Of a DNA stretch of 50,821 bases, positions 39,452-48,342 are shown in pieces. Location: positions 1 to 50,821 of the IMG/VR virus record IMGVR_UViG_3300026551_000004. One strand, given 5' to 3'. This DNA comes from a virus. The translations under genes were made by a program, and so were the position numbers. Position 1 is the stretch's first letter; every line of letters starts with the position of its first letter. The notes under the pieces are model-generated. The model saw only the letters and a list, made by a program, of their open reading frames with translations, was not told where the DNA came from and ran no database searches.

Positions 39452-40219
39452 TTAATAATTTATACGAAAATCTTTGTCAAAACGATTAAAGTCACCAGTT
39501 TCAAAGGCTGCGCCTAGAGCTAATGCATCTTTATGCATTTGGACGTTTGTTTCACGAGAATAGTATTTCTTAGGTTCTTTCACTTTCAAGTCCTGATACC
39601 ATGCCCAGTCTCGTACTTCAGTCTTTGGTTTGAACTGGTCTGTTCTAACTTGAGAACGAGGTGGTGCGAACGGATCACGGGATGGAACCATCTGAGGTTC
39701 TAAATCCAAAAGTCTTGTTAAAGCTTTGGGATTATTACGAGCCATCAAATTGAACTGATCAGCAGAAAGATCTACTTCAGCCATTCTCGATTGAAGCGCA
39801 TCATGATATTCTTTACCAAGAGTTGCTTCTAGTTTTGTTTTAACAAACTGAATATTCTCTGCTTCTCTCTTAGTCTGCTCACGCTGACTCATACGAGAAT
39901 CAATCAAATCTTCAATCTGTTTGGAATCGATGGGAGACTTTGTTTCTGGGACGAGGGGTTTAATGTCCACTGAAACAGGTTTATTCTGGATGTTCATTTT
40001 GTCAATTAATTCCTGCAAACCAGCCTTAGCCACTTGCTCTTCATGTAGTTTTAGATAATCTCCTCTCAGTTGGTCCATCTGAGATTCGAGTGTTAGTATA
40101 TAGTTGTCAGAGATATACTTGCCTTTAGCAAGTTCTTCCGCTGTTTTAAACTTCTTTCCTTCACCTACAAGATTTTCTAAATAATTATCTTGTGGTAGGT
40201 TCAGTAGGTCGTCGGTCAT
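39452..40219 (-). CDS. capsid scaffolding protein
   Basis: 255 residues, acidic N-terminus (TDDLLNLPQDNYLENLVGEG followed by KKFKTAEELAKGKYI), long coiled helix in the middle and a basic C-terminal tail. The AEELAKGK segment recurs in phage scaffolds, and the gene lies between portal and capsid as in T7 (gp9). It directs shell assembly and is then lost. Confidence 0.85.
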   Translation of the reverse strand: MTDDLLNLPQDNYLENLVGEGKKFKTAEELAKGKYISDNYILTLESQMDQLRGDYLKLHEEQVAKAGLQELIDKMNIQNKPVSVDIKPLVPETKSPIDSKQIEDLIDSRMSQREQTKREAENIQFVKTKLEATLGKEYHDALQSRMAEVDLSADQFNLMARNNPKALTRLLDLEPQMVPSRDPFAPPRSQVRTDQFKPKTEVRDWAWYQDLKVKEPKKYYSRETNVQMHKDALALGAAFETGDFNRFDKDFRINY

Positions 40220-40343
40220 GGCCTATAAATTCTCTCAATTCTAATGCGAAGTATATAAATCCTATAAGAAAGGTCCTATCTTCGTAGGTTAATGTATCGT
40301 TAGTAATTAGTTTCTTTTGTATTGTTAATGCTTCAGGCTTCAA
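40185..40343 (-). CDS. small protein before scaffold (TTG start)
   Basis: 52 residues from TTG at 40343 with GGAG about ten bases upstream; the frame has no ATG. Sequence ALTIQKKLITNDTLTYEDRT then FLIGFIYFALELREFIG, a helical protein. It overlaps the scaffold start by 35 bases and the zinc-ribbon gene by four. Not recognised. Confidence 0.45.
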   Translation of the reverse strand: MKPEALTIQKKLITNDTLTYEDRTFLIGFIYFALELREFIGHDRRPTEPTTR

Positions 40344-40429
40344 TGTCTAGGCACTCCACAGCTTAAACAATTAGGAGCCGTAGGAGGATTTCTTGTACAA
40401 CAACGCCGACATATCCACATAAAACTCAT
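40340..40429 (-). CDS. small zinc-ribbon protein
   Basis: 29 residues with CRRCC and CLSC, i.e. two Cys-x2-Cys knuckles 14 residues apart, the minimal zinc ribbon. Its ATG overlaps the portal stop (ATGA at 40426-40429). Role unknown; similar tiny ribbons occur again at 42291-42395. Confidence 0.55.
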   Translation of the reverse strand: MSFMWICRRCCTRNPPTAPNCLSCGVPRH

Positions 40430-42294
40430 TGTGAAGCTATTGTTCCTTTAGGAGAAGCACTAGCAGCTGGTTGACGCTGTAGATTCATAGCATTGGACTG
40501 AGGAGGCGGTTGTCCACCACCTGCATTATCAAAGTCATACCCTTGTCCTGTAGCTGTTTGACTAGATGCGTGTACTTGCTCTTCTATGGCATTCATAAAC
40601 TTTTGACCTTCGCCTTGCTCAGCAAGAGCAACGAAAGGCATAACTACTTGATAATCTTCCAGATTAAATACCTTTTCTAATATCTTCGCTAGTTTAACAC
40701 CAGAGAAATGAGGTTGTACTGAGGGCCATAGGTTACTACCAGTAAGGGCGGTTAAGTTCTGTATTAAATCTGCCTGTTCTGCGAAATGCCTGGCAGCTAT
40801 TGGTTTAATCCGTCCAATACCAGTAATATCGTCTATGGTTAAGTTTTGGAACGTTACGATCTTTAATTCGTTATCAAATACAGGTATCGTGGTTGCCCCG
40901 ACAAGATTACGTTGGGCAAGTTCCAACATTGCGTTGAACAGATGTTCTTCGAAATGCTCTTCAAATTGTTTTATTTTATTGTTATAGATACGAGCAGAGG
41001 CATTTTCCAATCGTTGAACTTCATACTTAGTCTTTTCCCCGGGGGAACGAAAACCCATTGCTTCGCGAGGTGCACCTGCCATCTCTTCCATAAGACGTTC
41101 AAGATTTTGTATCTCCATGTTGGCTTGTAAAGCATTGACATCAGGGACAACCATTTCAACATCCCCTTCATCTCCCACAAAGATTTTCTCACCCGGACGC
41201 CACGTAAAGTCTTCGACAAATCCTTTTACCTTTTGTACTGGATATGTAATGAGATCGAAAACATCTGCTTTCATATTCTCCACATGATCCATACGATATT
41301 GCATACCTACTAGATTATCTAGAGGTCCCATTCCCCAAAGATTGTCTTGTTTCTTTCTCCAGGGGACATGAAATATAGGAGGATAACCAAAGAAAGAGGG
41401 ATTAGGCTTATTATTGATGAGCTTATGACGATCAATAACAGTGATGACACGGTTCTTCTCGAATGTATCGTTTATATAGTCGTAGTAATCACCGTAGAAG
41501 GTGAGTATTTCAACAAAGTCGGACATAAGGTACTGTCTAAAAGATGTGAAGCCATCCATTTGGTAGAGATGGTCCCTTTGTATCCAGTCTCCCTGAAAAG
41601 AGCGTGCATGAAAACGAATGTTCTTAAGATAGTCATAGAGTCTTTCGTATTCAACTCGGTTTTCATCATTAGACATTCTCTCCAATAGTTCTCTCAACTC
41701 ACCCATTGAGATAATAGAACGTACTATCTTAGGTGAAGAAAGAAAGTTTTCAGCAGTAGGATTAAATACAATATCAAGAGGGGAGATACGGCGAACCATA
41801 GGTCCTACGTATCCAGCTTGTGTTTTATCGCCAGTAACCTGGACCCTCTGATCTATCCACTCTACAGTAGCAAAGCAATTACCAAAATCTATGTAATCCA
41901 TGATAATCTTGTCCATTTCATGTTTAAACATAGGTTGGGCAATTACCCAGTTCATATAATTCGTAATAGCATCTCGTTTAAGAGTAGAGTTGCTATCGTA
42001 TTCATTGGCTTCCCATACCAACCATTTACGTTGAGGAAAGAGAGTAGCAGTATAGTTAGAATAAAGATTATCTCTTATTTGGCAAAGTTTCGGGACTGTC
42101 GTCTTATTCTTCCACGGGAGCTGGTTATTCGTTGTTTGTGTCGTATCTGTCGCGTAAACATATCTACGTACCTCTTCCCAATCATTCTTCTTTGTAATAC
42201 GTAAAGTATCCCACTCGATAAATCTCTCGGTGAGACGCGTAGCCAGAAGATCTGGCTCTATTACATTATGTAATTCTAATACTCGTCCAGTCAC
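40426..42294 (-). CDS. portal (head-tail connector) protein
   Basis: 622 residues from GTG 42294, which overlaps the preceding stop (GTGA). LTERFIEWDTLRITKKNDWE opens the N-terminal region; LPWKNKTTVPKLCQIRDNLY, FPQRKWLVWE and a downstream GFRSPGEKTKYEVQRLENA segment are typical of podovirus portals. The C-terminus is Gln/Pro/Ser-rich and disordered. It forms the dodecameric vertex through which DNA is packaged. Confidence 0.9.
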   Translation of the reverse strand: MTGRVLELHNVIEPDLLATRLTERFIEWDTLRITKKNDWEEVRRYVYATDTTQTTNNQLPWKNKTTVPKLCQIRDNLYSNYTATLFPQRKWLVWEANEYDSNSTLKRDAITNYMNWVIAQPMFKHEMDKIIMDYIDFGNCFATVEWIDQRVQVTGDKTQAGYVGPMVRRISPLDIVFNPTAENFLSSPKIVRSIISMGELRELLERMSNDENRVEYERLYDYLKNIRFHARSFQGDWIQRDHLYQMDGFTSFRQYLMSDFVEILTFYGDYYDYINDTFEKNRVITVIDRHKLINNKPNPSFFGYPPIFHVPWRKKQDNLWGMGPLDNLVGMQYRMDHVENMKADVFDLITYPVQKVKGFVEDFTWRPGEKIFVGDEGDVEMVVPDVNALQANMEIQNLERLMEEMAGAPREAMGFRSPGEKTKYEVQRLENASARIYNNKIKQFEEHFEEHLFNAMLELAQRNLVGATTIPVFDNELKIVTFQNLTIDDITGIGRIKPIAARHFAEQADLIQNLTALTGSNLWPSVQPHFSGVKLAKILEKVFNLEDYQVVMPFVALAEQGEGQKFMNAIEEQVHASSQTATGQGYDFDNAGGGQPPPQSNAMNLQRQPAASASPKGTIASQ

Positions 42295-42395
42295 TTAACA
42301 ACTTCTTTACAATAAGGACATATTCCATGATTAGACCAGGAAATCCACTCTCCACACTTAGGACAGTAAAATCCTTGGGGATAAAAACTATTCAT
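42291..42395 (-). CDS. small zinc-ribbon protein
   Basis: 34 residues: CPKC near the start and CPYC near the end, 15 residues apart, a clear zinc ribbon. Its ATG overlaps the upstream TAG (GATGAATAG) and its TGA overlaps the portal GTG, so it is translationally locked to its neighbours. Function unknown. Confidence 0.6.
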   Translation of the reverse strand: MNSFYPQGFYCPKCGEWISWSNHGICPYCKEVVK

Positions 42396-42561
42396 CTTTT
42401 AACTTTAATACTTCTTCTACTGTTTCCATAACATGTATGGCTTGAGATAAATCTCCCCGTTGAACTACAACTACAGAACCTTTATCTATATGAGGACTTA
42501 TTGATTGAATCTTTTCACGATCAACATTAACTATAATACCATTGTGAATGGTTAAATTCAC
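42388..42561 (-). CDS. small hypothetical protein (GTG start)
   Basis: 57 residues from GTG 42561, GGAGG six bases upstream. Beta-like first half (NLTIHNGIIVNVDREKI) and helical C-terminus (VMETVEEVLKLKDE). It ends at TAG inside the start of the zinc-ribbon gene, which is good evidence that TAG works as a normal stop in this genome. Confidence 0.6.
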   Translation of the reverse strand: MNLTIHNGIIVNVDREKIQSISPHIDKGSVVVVQRGDLSQAIHVMETVEEVLKLKDE

Positions 42562-44132
42562 GTAACACCTCCAAACTTATTATGAAAAGTAAACTCTTGT
42601 ATATCTAAACGTCGTAAACTGCGGAATAGAGAAGTAGGAGGAACACAGAAGTCAACACAAGAAGCTAGGGCATCTTTGCAATCATCATGAGATGGATTAA
42701 CAAATATCAGTTCTTCCTCAAGTACCTGACAGTTTCCACCGAGATAATGCCATATTTGTCTATTGGCGTATTTAGGCTCCAAGACTGCCAGTATTCTTTC
42801 TTCTTTACTACCCGTCCATCGACTAGGTCTATATTCTTCGACTGCAAGAGAAAGGCCATTCTTTCTTATATAATTATCCCTTAAATCTCTAACTATTACT
42901 ACTTGTGCTGAAGAAACTTCAGCTCTGATCTTATAGAATCCCCATTTCTCATATAATTTGAGTATTCTGCTATAGTATTCCGAGGGTTTATCAGTCCTGA
43001 AACGTTCAATATCAAGTATGTAGTAGTTATGGCTCCCATCGCAACCAACCACAGCAATGGCAGTATAATCGGACTTCCTATTAGTAGTATAAGCGAAGTC
43101 AACCGCTGCGAAAACATTAAGTCTTTCATTCTTAAAATACCATCTACCATCTTTAGCAACTAGCCAGATTGGATCATAGTATTGGAATTGATCTCTTTTG
43201 ATGGGGGCCGAATCGACGTCGTGCGGATCGTTATAGTATTGTGCCCGGAAGTGTACTTTATTAAGGTACTGTGCTCTTTTTTCAGCAAGTATCTTGGAGT
43301 CAAATCCGTACCATCTTCCGTTTTTAGCTTGTTGTCTTGGCCAGAGGAACTGTCCAGTTCCGTCTCCCATCGTTTCGACAGGGTATTCTTTAGTTTCAAA
43401 TAATGGTTCAGAACGGGCCACATTACCCAACTCATCGTAATCAGATATCTCCATTGCCTGTAGGTCGGCGTATAAGTCTAATGGATGGTAGCGAGTACCT
43501 ACTACCCACTCCCTTGCACCTACTGTTTCAATAGAAGAAAGAAGTGAATACTGATCTTTTACTTTTGATCGTCCTTCTTCTGTGTAGGCGTTGGCTTGAA
43601 CAACCACGTCATCAAGTACAGCAATGTCACAATGCATACCAACGATATTGCTAGTGAGCCCAGCAGTAAAGATGCTTGGATCGCGTACATAGTGTTCCCT
43701 CCTTGCTGGGTGGTCTATTGATATTTCTTTCTCAGTCCATTTCTCACGTTTAGCTTCCTCTTGGAAGATCATATCGGGCCATAATGCTCGATAATTATCA
43801 CACGTAAGAATATCTTTAATGAACTTAAGTTGTTTTATTGCTAGATTAGAAGTAGAAGAAATATATAAGATACGTAGAGTGGGATCCCGGGTTAGTTCCC
43901 ATGCCACGCGAAGTCCTATTAAAGAAGACTTCATGTGGTCTCGAGGAAGCAACAATAGTTGATACTTATGCGCTTCAGACCTCGTCCACCAAGATATTAC
44001 TTCTCGGTGTATATTTCCTAACAACCTGTGAGGTTGTACTATTTCAATGAACTTAATAAAGTCTGCTTCAGCATCTAGACGGTGTACATCCCTAGCTTCC
44101 TGAAGTTTACTTACTTTCTTTTTACGAGGCAT
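42558..44132 (-). CDS. terminase large subunit
   Basis: 524 residues. ATPase: Walker A-like LPRDHMKSS at 62-70, adenine-binding HRLLGNIHRE upstream, Walker B DIAVLDDVV with D174/D175, and a coupling WVVGTRYHPLD near 215. The RNase H-fold nuclease begins FAAVDFAYTTNRKSDYTAIA around residue 345. It cuts and pumps DNA into the head. No small subunit is recognised by sequence; the neighbouring small genes are candidates. Confidence 0.92.
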   Translation of the reverse strand: MPRKKKVSKLQEARDVHRLDAEADFIKFIEIVQPHRLLGNIHREVISWWTRSEAHKYQLLLLPRDHMKSSLIGLRVAWELTRDPTLRILYISSTSNLAIKQLKFIKDILTCDNYRALWPDMIFQEEAKREKWTEKEISIDHPARREHYVRDPSIFTAGLTSNIVGMHCDIAVLDDVVVQANAYTEEGRSKVKDQYSLLSSIETVGAREWVVGTRYHPLDLYADLQAMEISDYDELGNVARSEPLFETKEYPVETMGDGTGQFLWPRQQAKNGRWYGFDSKILAEKRAQYLNKVHFRAQYYNDPHDVDSAPIKRDQFQYYDPIWLVAKDGRWYFKNERLNVFAAVDFAYTTNRKSDYTAIAVVGCDGSHNYYILDIERFRTDKPSEYYSRILKLYEKWGFYKIRAEVSSAQVVIVRDLRDNYIRKNGLSLAVEEYRPSRWTGSKEERILAVLEPKYANRQIWHYLGGNCQVLEEELIFVNPSHDDCKDALASCVDFCVPPTSLFRSLRRLDIQEFTFHNKFGGVT

Positions 44133-44410
44133 TAATCAATATTATGACCATCTCTACGAAGATAGTCTAAAACCTTATCAAATCTACGTTCAAATAACTC
44201 AACACGATCTTTTAAATATATTATATCTTTTGTTAGTATGGCAGACTCAATAATAAGTTTGTTTAATATCTTGATATCATCTTTGATATCTCTGATATCT
44301 TCTTTTATTTCCTTGGAGTCATAGTTCTGTTTCCAATAGAAACCAGCAGCACTAACTAGAACAGTTCCTAAAGTCAATAAAGTACCGAGACTGATTTCCC
44401 ATACAATCAC
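44132..44410 (-). CDS. membrane-anchored coiled-coil protein
   Basis: 92 residues: one N-terminal transmembrane segment (LGTLLTLGTVLVSAAGFYW) followed by a long charged coiled coil (EIKEDIRDIKDDIKILNKL). This topology fits an inner-membrane spanin-like or holin-associated protein; it is far from the lysozyme cassette, so the role is uncertain. Stop overlaps the terminase ATG (TAATG). Confidence 0.65.
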   Translation of the reverse strand: MIVWEISLGTLLTLGTVLVSAAGFYWKQNYDSKEIKEDIRDIKDDIKILNKLIIESAILTKDIIYLKDRVELFERRFDKVLDYLRRDGHNID

Positions 44411-44839
44411 TCAGATCATGTACCCCCAGATATTAGCAGCACACAGAGTAGCTCCTGCACCATTAGTAGTAGTAGATATACTAATAGAACCTGTGGGAGT
44501 ACCTGTAGCACCATTAGTCACACCAGTAATATACATATAGGAAGCTACTGGAGGTATTAGATTAATTTCAAAGGGAACTTGAAGAGTTCCTGCTCCTGCA
44601 GATATAGGATAACTCCAAGTACCTAGTACTACTGCAGTACCATTAGCTGCTGGGGCATATGAAATTGTTATAGTTACTTGAGATGCAGCCGTAGCTCCTG
44701 TACTTTGATAACTAAAACCTGTACAGTACATATTACGGCCTGTATTTGTATTAGCACCTAACGTTGCAACCAAAGTACCTGATGTACCTGTAGCCGTAGC
44801 TGATAAAGGTTGTGCTCCCGATGGTATTGTATTAGCCAT
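44411..44839 (-). CDS. Thr/Gly/Ala-rich structural protein
   Basis: 142 residues, beta-type low-charge sequence (SATATGTSGTLVATLGANTN) with a Tyr/Cys/Trp-containing C-terminus (AANIWGYMI). Similar in character to the 37170 and 48757 products, suggesting virion decoration proteins. Not assigned. Confidence 0.6.
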   Translation of the reverse strand: MANTIPSGAQPLSATATGTSGTLVATLGANTNTGRNMYCTGFSYQSTGATAASQVTITISYAPAANGTAVVLGTWSYPISAGAGTLQVPFEINLIPPVASYMYITGVTNGATGTPTGSISISTTTNGAGATLCAANIWGYMI

Positions 44840-44973
44840 TATCTTCCTCTTCCAACCGCTGATTTACCTGAATGTTTACTATTCCAAATCATAGCGGCAT
44901 GTTTCTTAGCGTATTTTGTTGATTTACCTTTAGAGATAAACTTATCTCTTATTTTCTCATATCCTGCTGGCAT
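44839..44973 (-). CDS. small basic protein
   Basis: 44 residues, MPAGYEKIRDKFISKG followed by AKKHAAMIWNSKHSGK and a Gly/Arg end. This short basic pattern (YxKIRD... AxxIWN) recurs in phage structural regions. Its stop overlaps the next ATG (TAATG). Confidence 0.6.
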   Translation of the reverse strand: MPAGYEKIRDKFISKGKSTKYAKKHAAMIWNSKHSGKSAVGRGR

Positions 44974-45109
44974 TCTTAACTGCTTCTCTTAAAGACTCTC
45001 CAGCTTTGTCGTGACAATCTATTGCCTTCTTTACTGCTTCACGAGCAGCATCAATTGCATCTGCAGTAGCTATAACTGCAGCAGCAGCCTTAACTACTGA
45101 CTCTGACAT
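44957..45109 (-). CDS. small Ala-rich helical protein
   Basis: 50 residues, essentially one amphipathic Ala-rich helix (VVKAAAAVIATADAIDAARE). ATG 45109 overlaps the previous stop by one base. It overlaps the following gene by 17 bases. Not recognised. Confidence 0.5.
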   Translation of the reverse strand: MSESVVKAAAAVIATADAIDAAREAVKKAIDCHDKAGESLREAVKNASRI

Positions 45110-45402
45110 TAAGAACCTACAGGAAATTTAGCTGAGCCTTGCGGTTTAGCCTTATTACCTTTACCAAAGTGAGAAGAATCATCAATCATCTTCTTAGGAG
45201 GCATAATCTGTGGCTTCTGACCACCGCCTACTGGACGTGGGCGATTATCAATAGGATGTTTACTTACATCCTGAATATCACTACGTTTAGGCATTAGATG
45301 GTCATTAGACAGACCATGATGTGGATACTTAGGATCCATGCCTTGCATAGACTCTGAATAGAGTTGATTACCCTTATTATCTTTAGGTGCCATAATTGTC
45401 AT
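45109..45402 (-). CDS. disordered structural-region protein 4
   Basis: 97 residues, Pro/Lys/Gly/His-rich with no predicted fold (KHPIDNRPRPVGGGQKPQIM). One of four consecutive overlapping small genes (45109-46005) that all code for disordered, low-complexity proteins. Not recognised. Confidence 0.55.
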   Translation of the reverse strand: MTIMAPKDNKGNQLYSESMQGMDPKYPHHGLSNDHLMPKRSDIQDVSKHPIDNRPRPVGGGQKPQIMPPKKMIDDSSHFGKGNKAKPQGSAKFPVGS

Positions 45403-45602
45403 GCTGTCCTCCCAAACGACATATCCTGAGTCGGTCCCATAGGCGTACCATCGTCACCTGGACCCATTGGTCCTTGAGGCGCCATTGATTGAGAACCTAG
45501 ATGAGCGGCTTGACTATCTGCTTCTTGTGGAAAGCCAGGAGCAATAGTCTGAGCTATGTTCCTACCACGGTATGCGTGTGAACTTTTAGTTTGTTTCTTC
45601 AT
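45399..45602 (-). CDS. disordered structural-region protein 3
   Basis: 67 residues. Basic start (KKQTKSSHAYRGRN) then Gly/Pro/Met/Gln-rich sequence (MAPQGPMGPGDDGTPMGP). ATGA-type overlaps with both neighbours. Not recognised. Confidence 0.55.
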   Translation of the reverse strand: MKKQTKSSHAYRGRNIAQTIAPGFPQEADSQAAHLGSQSMAPQGPMGPGDDGTPMGPTQDMSFGRTA

Positions 45603-45805
45603 TCATTTATTCCTGGAGTTGTAGAAGCATCAGGAGCTGAAGATTGAGAACCAGAAGATGCTGGCTGTGCTGATCCTTGAGTAGGAAAAGAATTATCTAT
45701 CCTAAAGTCATGTTCTGCATTCTTACCACTGGGAAACTCAGGAAGCTTCTTTGGTACTGAAGGCAGCGGATAATGTTTAGGTTTATCCGCGAAAGGATTA
45801 TCCAT
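45599..45805 (-). CDS. disordered structural-region protein 2
   Basis: 68 residues. Pro/Lys-rich first half (DKPKHYPLPSVPKKLPEFPS) and Ser/Ala/Gln-rich second half (SAQPASSGSQSSAPDASTT). Overlaps both neighbours. Not recognised. Confidence 0.55.
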   Translation of the reverse strand: MDNPFADKPKHYPLPSVPKKLPEFPSGKNAEHDFRIDNSFPTQGSAQPASSGSQSSAPDASTTPGINE

Positions 45806-46005
45806 TACATATCCATACCAGAAGGAGCACCATGCTCTAGACGAGTTGGAGTACCAGAACCTACTTTACCAGCGGTATACCCACCTGGATCGTGGACTGG
45901 AGCGCCAGCACTACCATCATGCGACATAGAACCTTCGTGAGCTCTTGTTGCTGTTCCCTTTAGATTATCGTAAGAAGGAACGTTATTTAGACCATATTGA
46001 GCCAT
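45805..46005 (-). CDS. disordered structural-region protein 1
   Basis: 66 residues, Gly/Ser/His/Asp-rich (ATRAHEGSMSHDGSAGAPVH, ending HGAPSGMDM). First of four overlapping small genes with this kind of composition. Not recognised. Confidence 0.55.
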   Translation of the reverse strand: MAQYGLNNVPSYDNLKGTATRAHEGSMSHDGSAGAPVHDPGGYTAGKVGSGTPTRLEHGAPSGMDM

Positions 46006-46031
46006 TTATCGGTTTTTCCTTATAAATTTTG

Positions 46032-46148
46032 TTATGCTAAGCGGTTTCTACGGCTTAGGCTTTCTATTGTTAATGGTTTTTGCTTAGGTGGGATACCTAT
46101 GCTAAGCGGTTTTCTAGGCCGTCCGCCGAGCTTTCCCAAGGCTTGCAT
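46032..46148 (-). CDS. small basic peptide with AT-hook-like motif
   Basis: 38 residues from ATG 46148, four bases after the stop of the 601-residue gene and preceded by AAGGAA. It contains GGRPRKP, similar to the AT-hook core, and ends in a basic SLSRRNRLA. The frame is open upstream to a TTG at 46262, giving 76 residues overlapping the large gene; the short form is better supported. Its DNA contains a direct repeat ATGCTAAGCGGTTT (46034 and 46099). Confidence 0.5.
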   Translation of the reverse strand: MQALGKLGGRPRKPLSIGIPPKQKPLTIESLSRRNRLA

Positions 46149-46152
46149 TTCC

Positions 46153-47958
46153 TTATTTTTTCCATCTGTGGGCTGCGGCAATGGACGCAAGAAGGCTTCT
46201 CTCAGCTGCTGTGCGGGAGTTCGCACTTGCGAGACCTCCGATTGATCCGTATTTACGGGCAATGCTTGATATTACCTCTTCTGGAGATATCCACCGACCT
46301 GCTGAAGTAATTACAATAGGAGGTGGAGGTTCTGGTAAATTAAGAACTAAAGACTGCAACCATGTTTGATCTATTGGTTGCGTTGTTTTAGGTAAAGGCC
46401 AATCAGTTTGATTGAATGGTTGTATACCTACTGGTAAATAAATTACTAGATTTTGATTATGATTCCTATACCAATATAGTGGATAAGGATTCTTCCAATC
46501 TGTTTGAGAGAAAGGAAATGTATTCGATTGTAGAAATTCAGAGAGATTCTGGATCCAAGTAGCATCTATAGGTTGACTAACTACTGGAAGAGGAAAATCT
46601 ACATTCTGAAAGAATGGTGTAGGTCTAGGTAAAAGCTGTAGATTATTCTGCCAAAACTGATCTATAGGCACGTATGTTCGTGGTAAAGGCCAGTCTGTTT
46701 GAATAAATGGTGCTTGGAAAGTAGGAGTTAGCGTACCTTGTAAAAGATTAACACGCCAATCCTGATACCATACCGTTCGCTGTGGATTAGGCCAATCAGT
46801 CTGTACAAAGGGAAAAGTCTCTGATTGATAAAATAAGTTTAGACTTTGAGACCATGTTTGTAGGAGAGGCTGATTAGACTTAGGTAAGGGCCAGTCTAAC
46901 TGATTAAAGGGTATTGCTTGTTGAAAGCTTCGTGTCCAACTTTGATACCAAGTAATTGGTTGAGGATTTGGCCAACTATTCTGACGAAACGGAGCTTGAG
47001 TAACTGCTGTTAAAGCATTACCTGAAACACACCAACTCTGATACCAACTAACAGGTCTAGGGTTAGGCCAATCAAAAGGTAGAAAAGGAGTAGGTTTAGG
47101 AAGTAATGTGTGTTCTTCCCAAGACCTGTACCATGTTACTGGGTACGGATTAGGCCAGTCTTTCTGTACACGTAGTGTTTGTGTTAATACCGTAGGTGTA
47201 GGAAGTAGAGTATTGGTATCATCTGTCCATTTATACCAATCTGAATAAACATATCCACTAGGTGGTAAATTTGTTACGTTAGATACAAAAGGAGCAGCAC
47301 TACTACTAACAGTACCTTTAACTGTAGCAATAAAAGCATCCCAGAACTGAGCAGTATTTATCGTTGCAGTTGCAGTAATCGCAGTCGTAGCTGCGGTCAC
47401 TTGGCTCATTGCTACGGTGCTGTTTGAGTTGTAAGTACGAACACCGTCGTTAGCCCAGCCAGAGCCGACAGCGGTAATAGTGCCGGTATAAGCGAGGCCA
47501 AAGCCTACGGCGAACTCAGCTGCCTGAGCTAATGTTCCGGAGGACCCGCTACTTATTGCGGTTGAAGATCCAGGAAGAAGCGCATCGACCGCTTTGTCAA
47601 AGGAGGCTGTTCCCGCTGTGAATCCAGCTACTTCGTATATTACTAAGTCTCCTAAAACTGCAGCACTGTAATTTACAGTTACAGAGGTAGTTCCAGAAGT
47701 AGGGTTAAAGAAAGCTTTACAAAATACCCAGTATGAATTCCCATCAAATAGAGCATTGAAAGATGCACTATCATTGGCCCATGTCGTAACAGTATCACTG
47801 TTATTATCCGTCATGGAGTTTAGATTAGCAGAGCTTTGTAGACTACCAACAGCTACAATAATGCTTCCTGCAGCAATACCAGTATTGAAAGTAACAGTTA
47901 AAGAAGTAGCGGCAACTGTTAAGACGCCAGTCTTTACCTGAGTTACTGATAGTGCCAT
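46153..47958 (-). CDS. Trp-rich tandem-repeat structural protein
   Basis: 601 residues. Residues 1 to about 215 form a beta-rich domain (SLTVTFNTGIAAGSIIVAVG). Residues about 255-560 are nine tandem repeats of roughly 30-35 residues built on DWPNPxPxxWYQSW or DWPLPxxxQPIDxxWxQxL with PFxQ between them. The last 30 residues (YGSIGGLASANSRTAAERSL then AAAHRW) match a short basic GG...AA.RW motif seen at the end of phage and bacterial proteins. It is the largest protein of the first part of the late operon. A fibre or appendage role is plausible but not shown. Confidence 0.65.
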   Translation of the reverse strand: MALSVTQVKTGVLTVAATSLTVTFNTGIAAGSIIVAVGSLQSSANLNSMTDNNSDTVTTWANDSASFNALFDGNSYWVFCKAFFNPTSGTTSVTVNYSAAVLGDLVIYEVAGFTAGTASFDKAVDALLPGSSTAISSGSSGTLAQAAEFAVGFGLAYTGTITAVGSGWANDGVRTYNSNSTVAMSQVTAATTAITATATINTAQFWDAFIATVKGTVSSSAAPFVSNVTNLPPSGYVYSDWYKWTDDTNTLLPTPTVLTQTLRVQKDWPNPYPVTWYRSWEEHTLLPKPTPFLPFDWPNPRPVSWYQSWCVSGNALTAVTQAPFRQNSWPNPQPITWYQSWTRSFQQAIPFNQLDWPLPKSNQPLLQTWSQSLNLFYQSETFPFVQTDWPNPQRTVWYQDWRVNLLQGTLTPTFQAPFIQTDWPLPRTYVPIDQFWQNNLQLLPRPTPFFQNVDFPLPVVSQPIDATWIQNLSEFLQSNTFPFSQTDWKNPYPLYWYRNHNQNLVIYLPVGIQPFNQTDWPLPKTTQPIDQTWLQSLVLNLPEPPPPIVITSAGRWISPEEVISSIARKYGSIGGLASANSRTAAERSLLASIAAAHRWKK

Positions 47959-47964
47959 TGGCTA

Positions 47965-48342
47965 TTAGCCGTTAGGTACTCTTATGTAACTATTAAACTG
48001 AGCAGATATCGCATTAGAAATATGAGTATCAGTTACTAATATAGCTTGAGCAGCTGCATTGGCTCCTGTAATGGGAACTGTACCAGCTACTGTAGCATCA
48101 GCTAAGATACTAGTATCAGCAGCTACTGAGTGCGCAAACTGTACTTGATAAGGATTTACACCCTGAGCACTTAAAGGAGCATTAAAGACATTAACTGCTA
48201 ACTGTGCTCGTTCCCTATGAAATGCTACAGTCCATCCTTCTGTACCTACTACTTGACAGTAGGTGAACAGACCTGCTCCGACCCTGCCTTGGAAGGTAGG
48301 GTCTTGAGCGAGTAGGTAGGAATCTGAGAAAGAAGCAGCCAT
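47965..48342 (-). CDS. hypothetical structural-region protein
   Basis: 125 residues, Ala/Val-rich (SDSYLLAQDPTFQGRVGAGL at the start). Starts with AASFSDSYLLA and ends SAQFNSYIRVPNG. The helical first 50 residues and beta remainder resemble small head-completion or neck proteins, but I cannot assign one. Stop and next start overlap at 48342. Confidence 0.6.
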   Translation of the reverse strand: MAASFSDSYLLAQDPTFQGRVGAGLFTYCQVVGTEGWTVAFHRERAQLAVNVFNAPLSAQGVNPYQVQFAHSVAADTSILADATVAGTVPITGANAAAQAILVTDTHISNAISAQFNSYIRVPNG

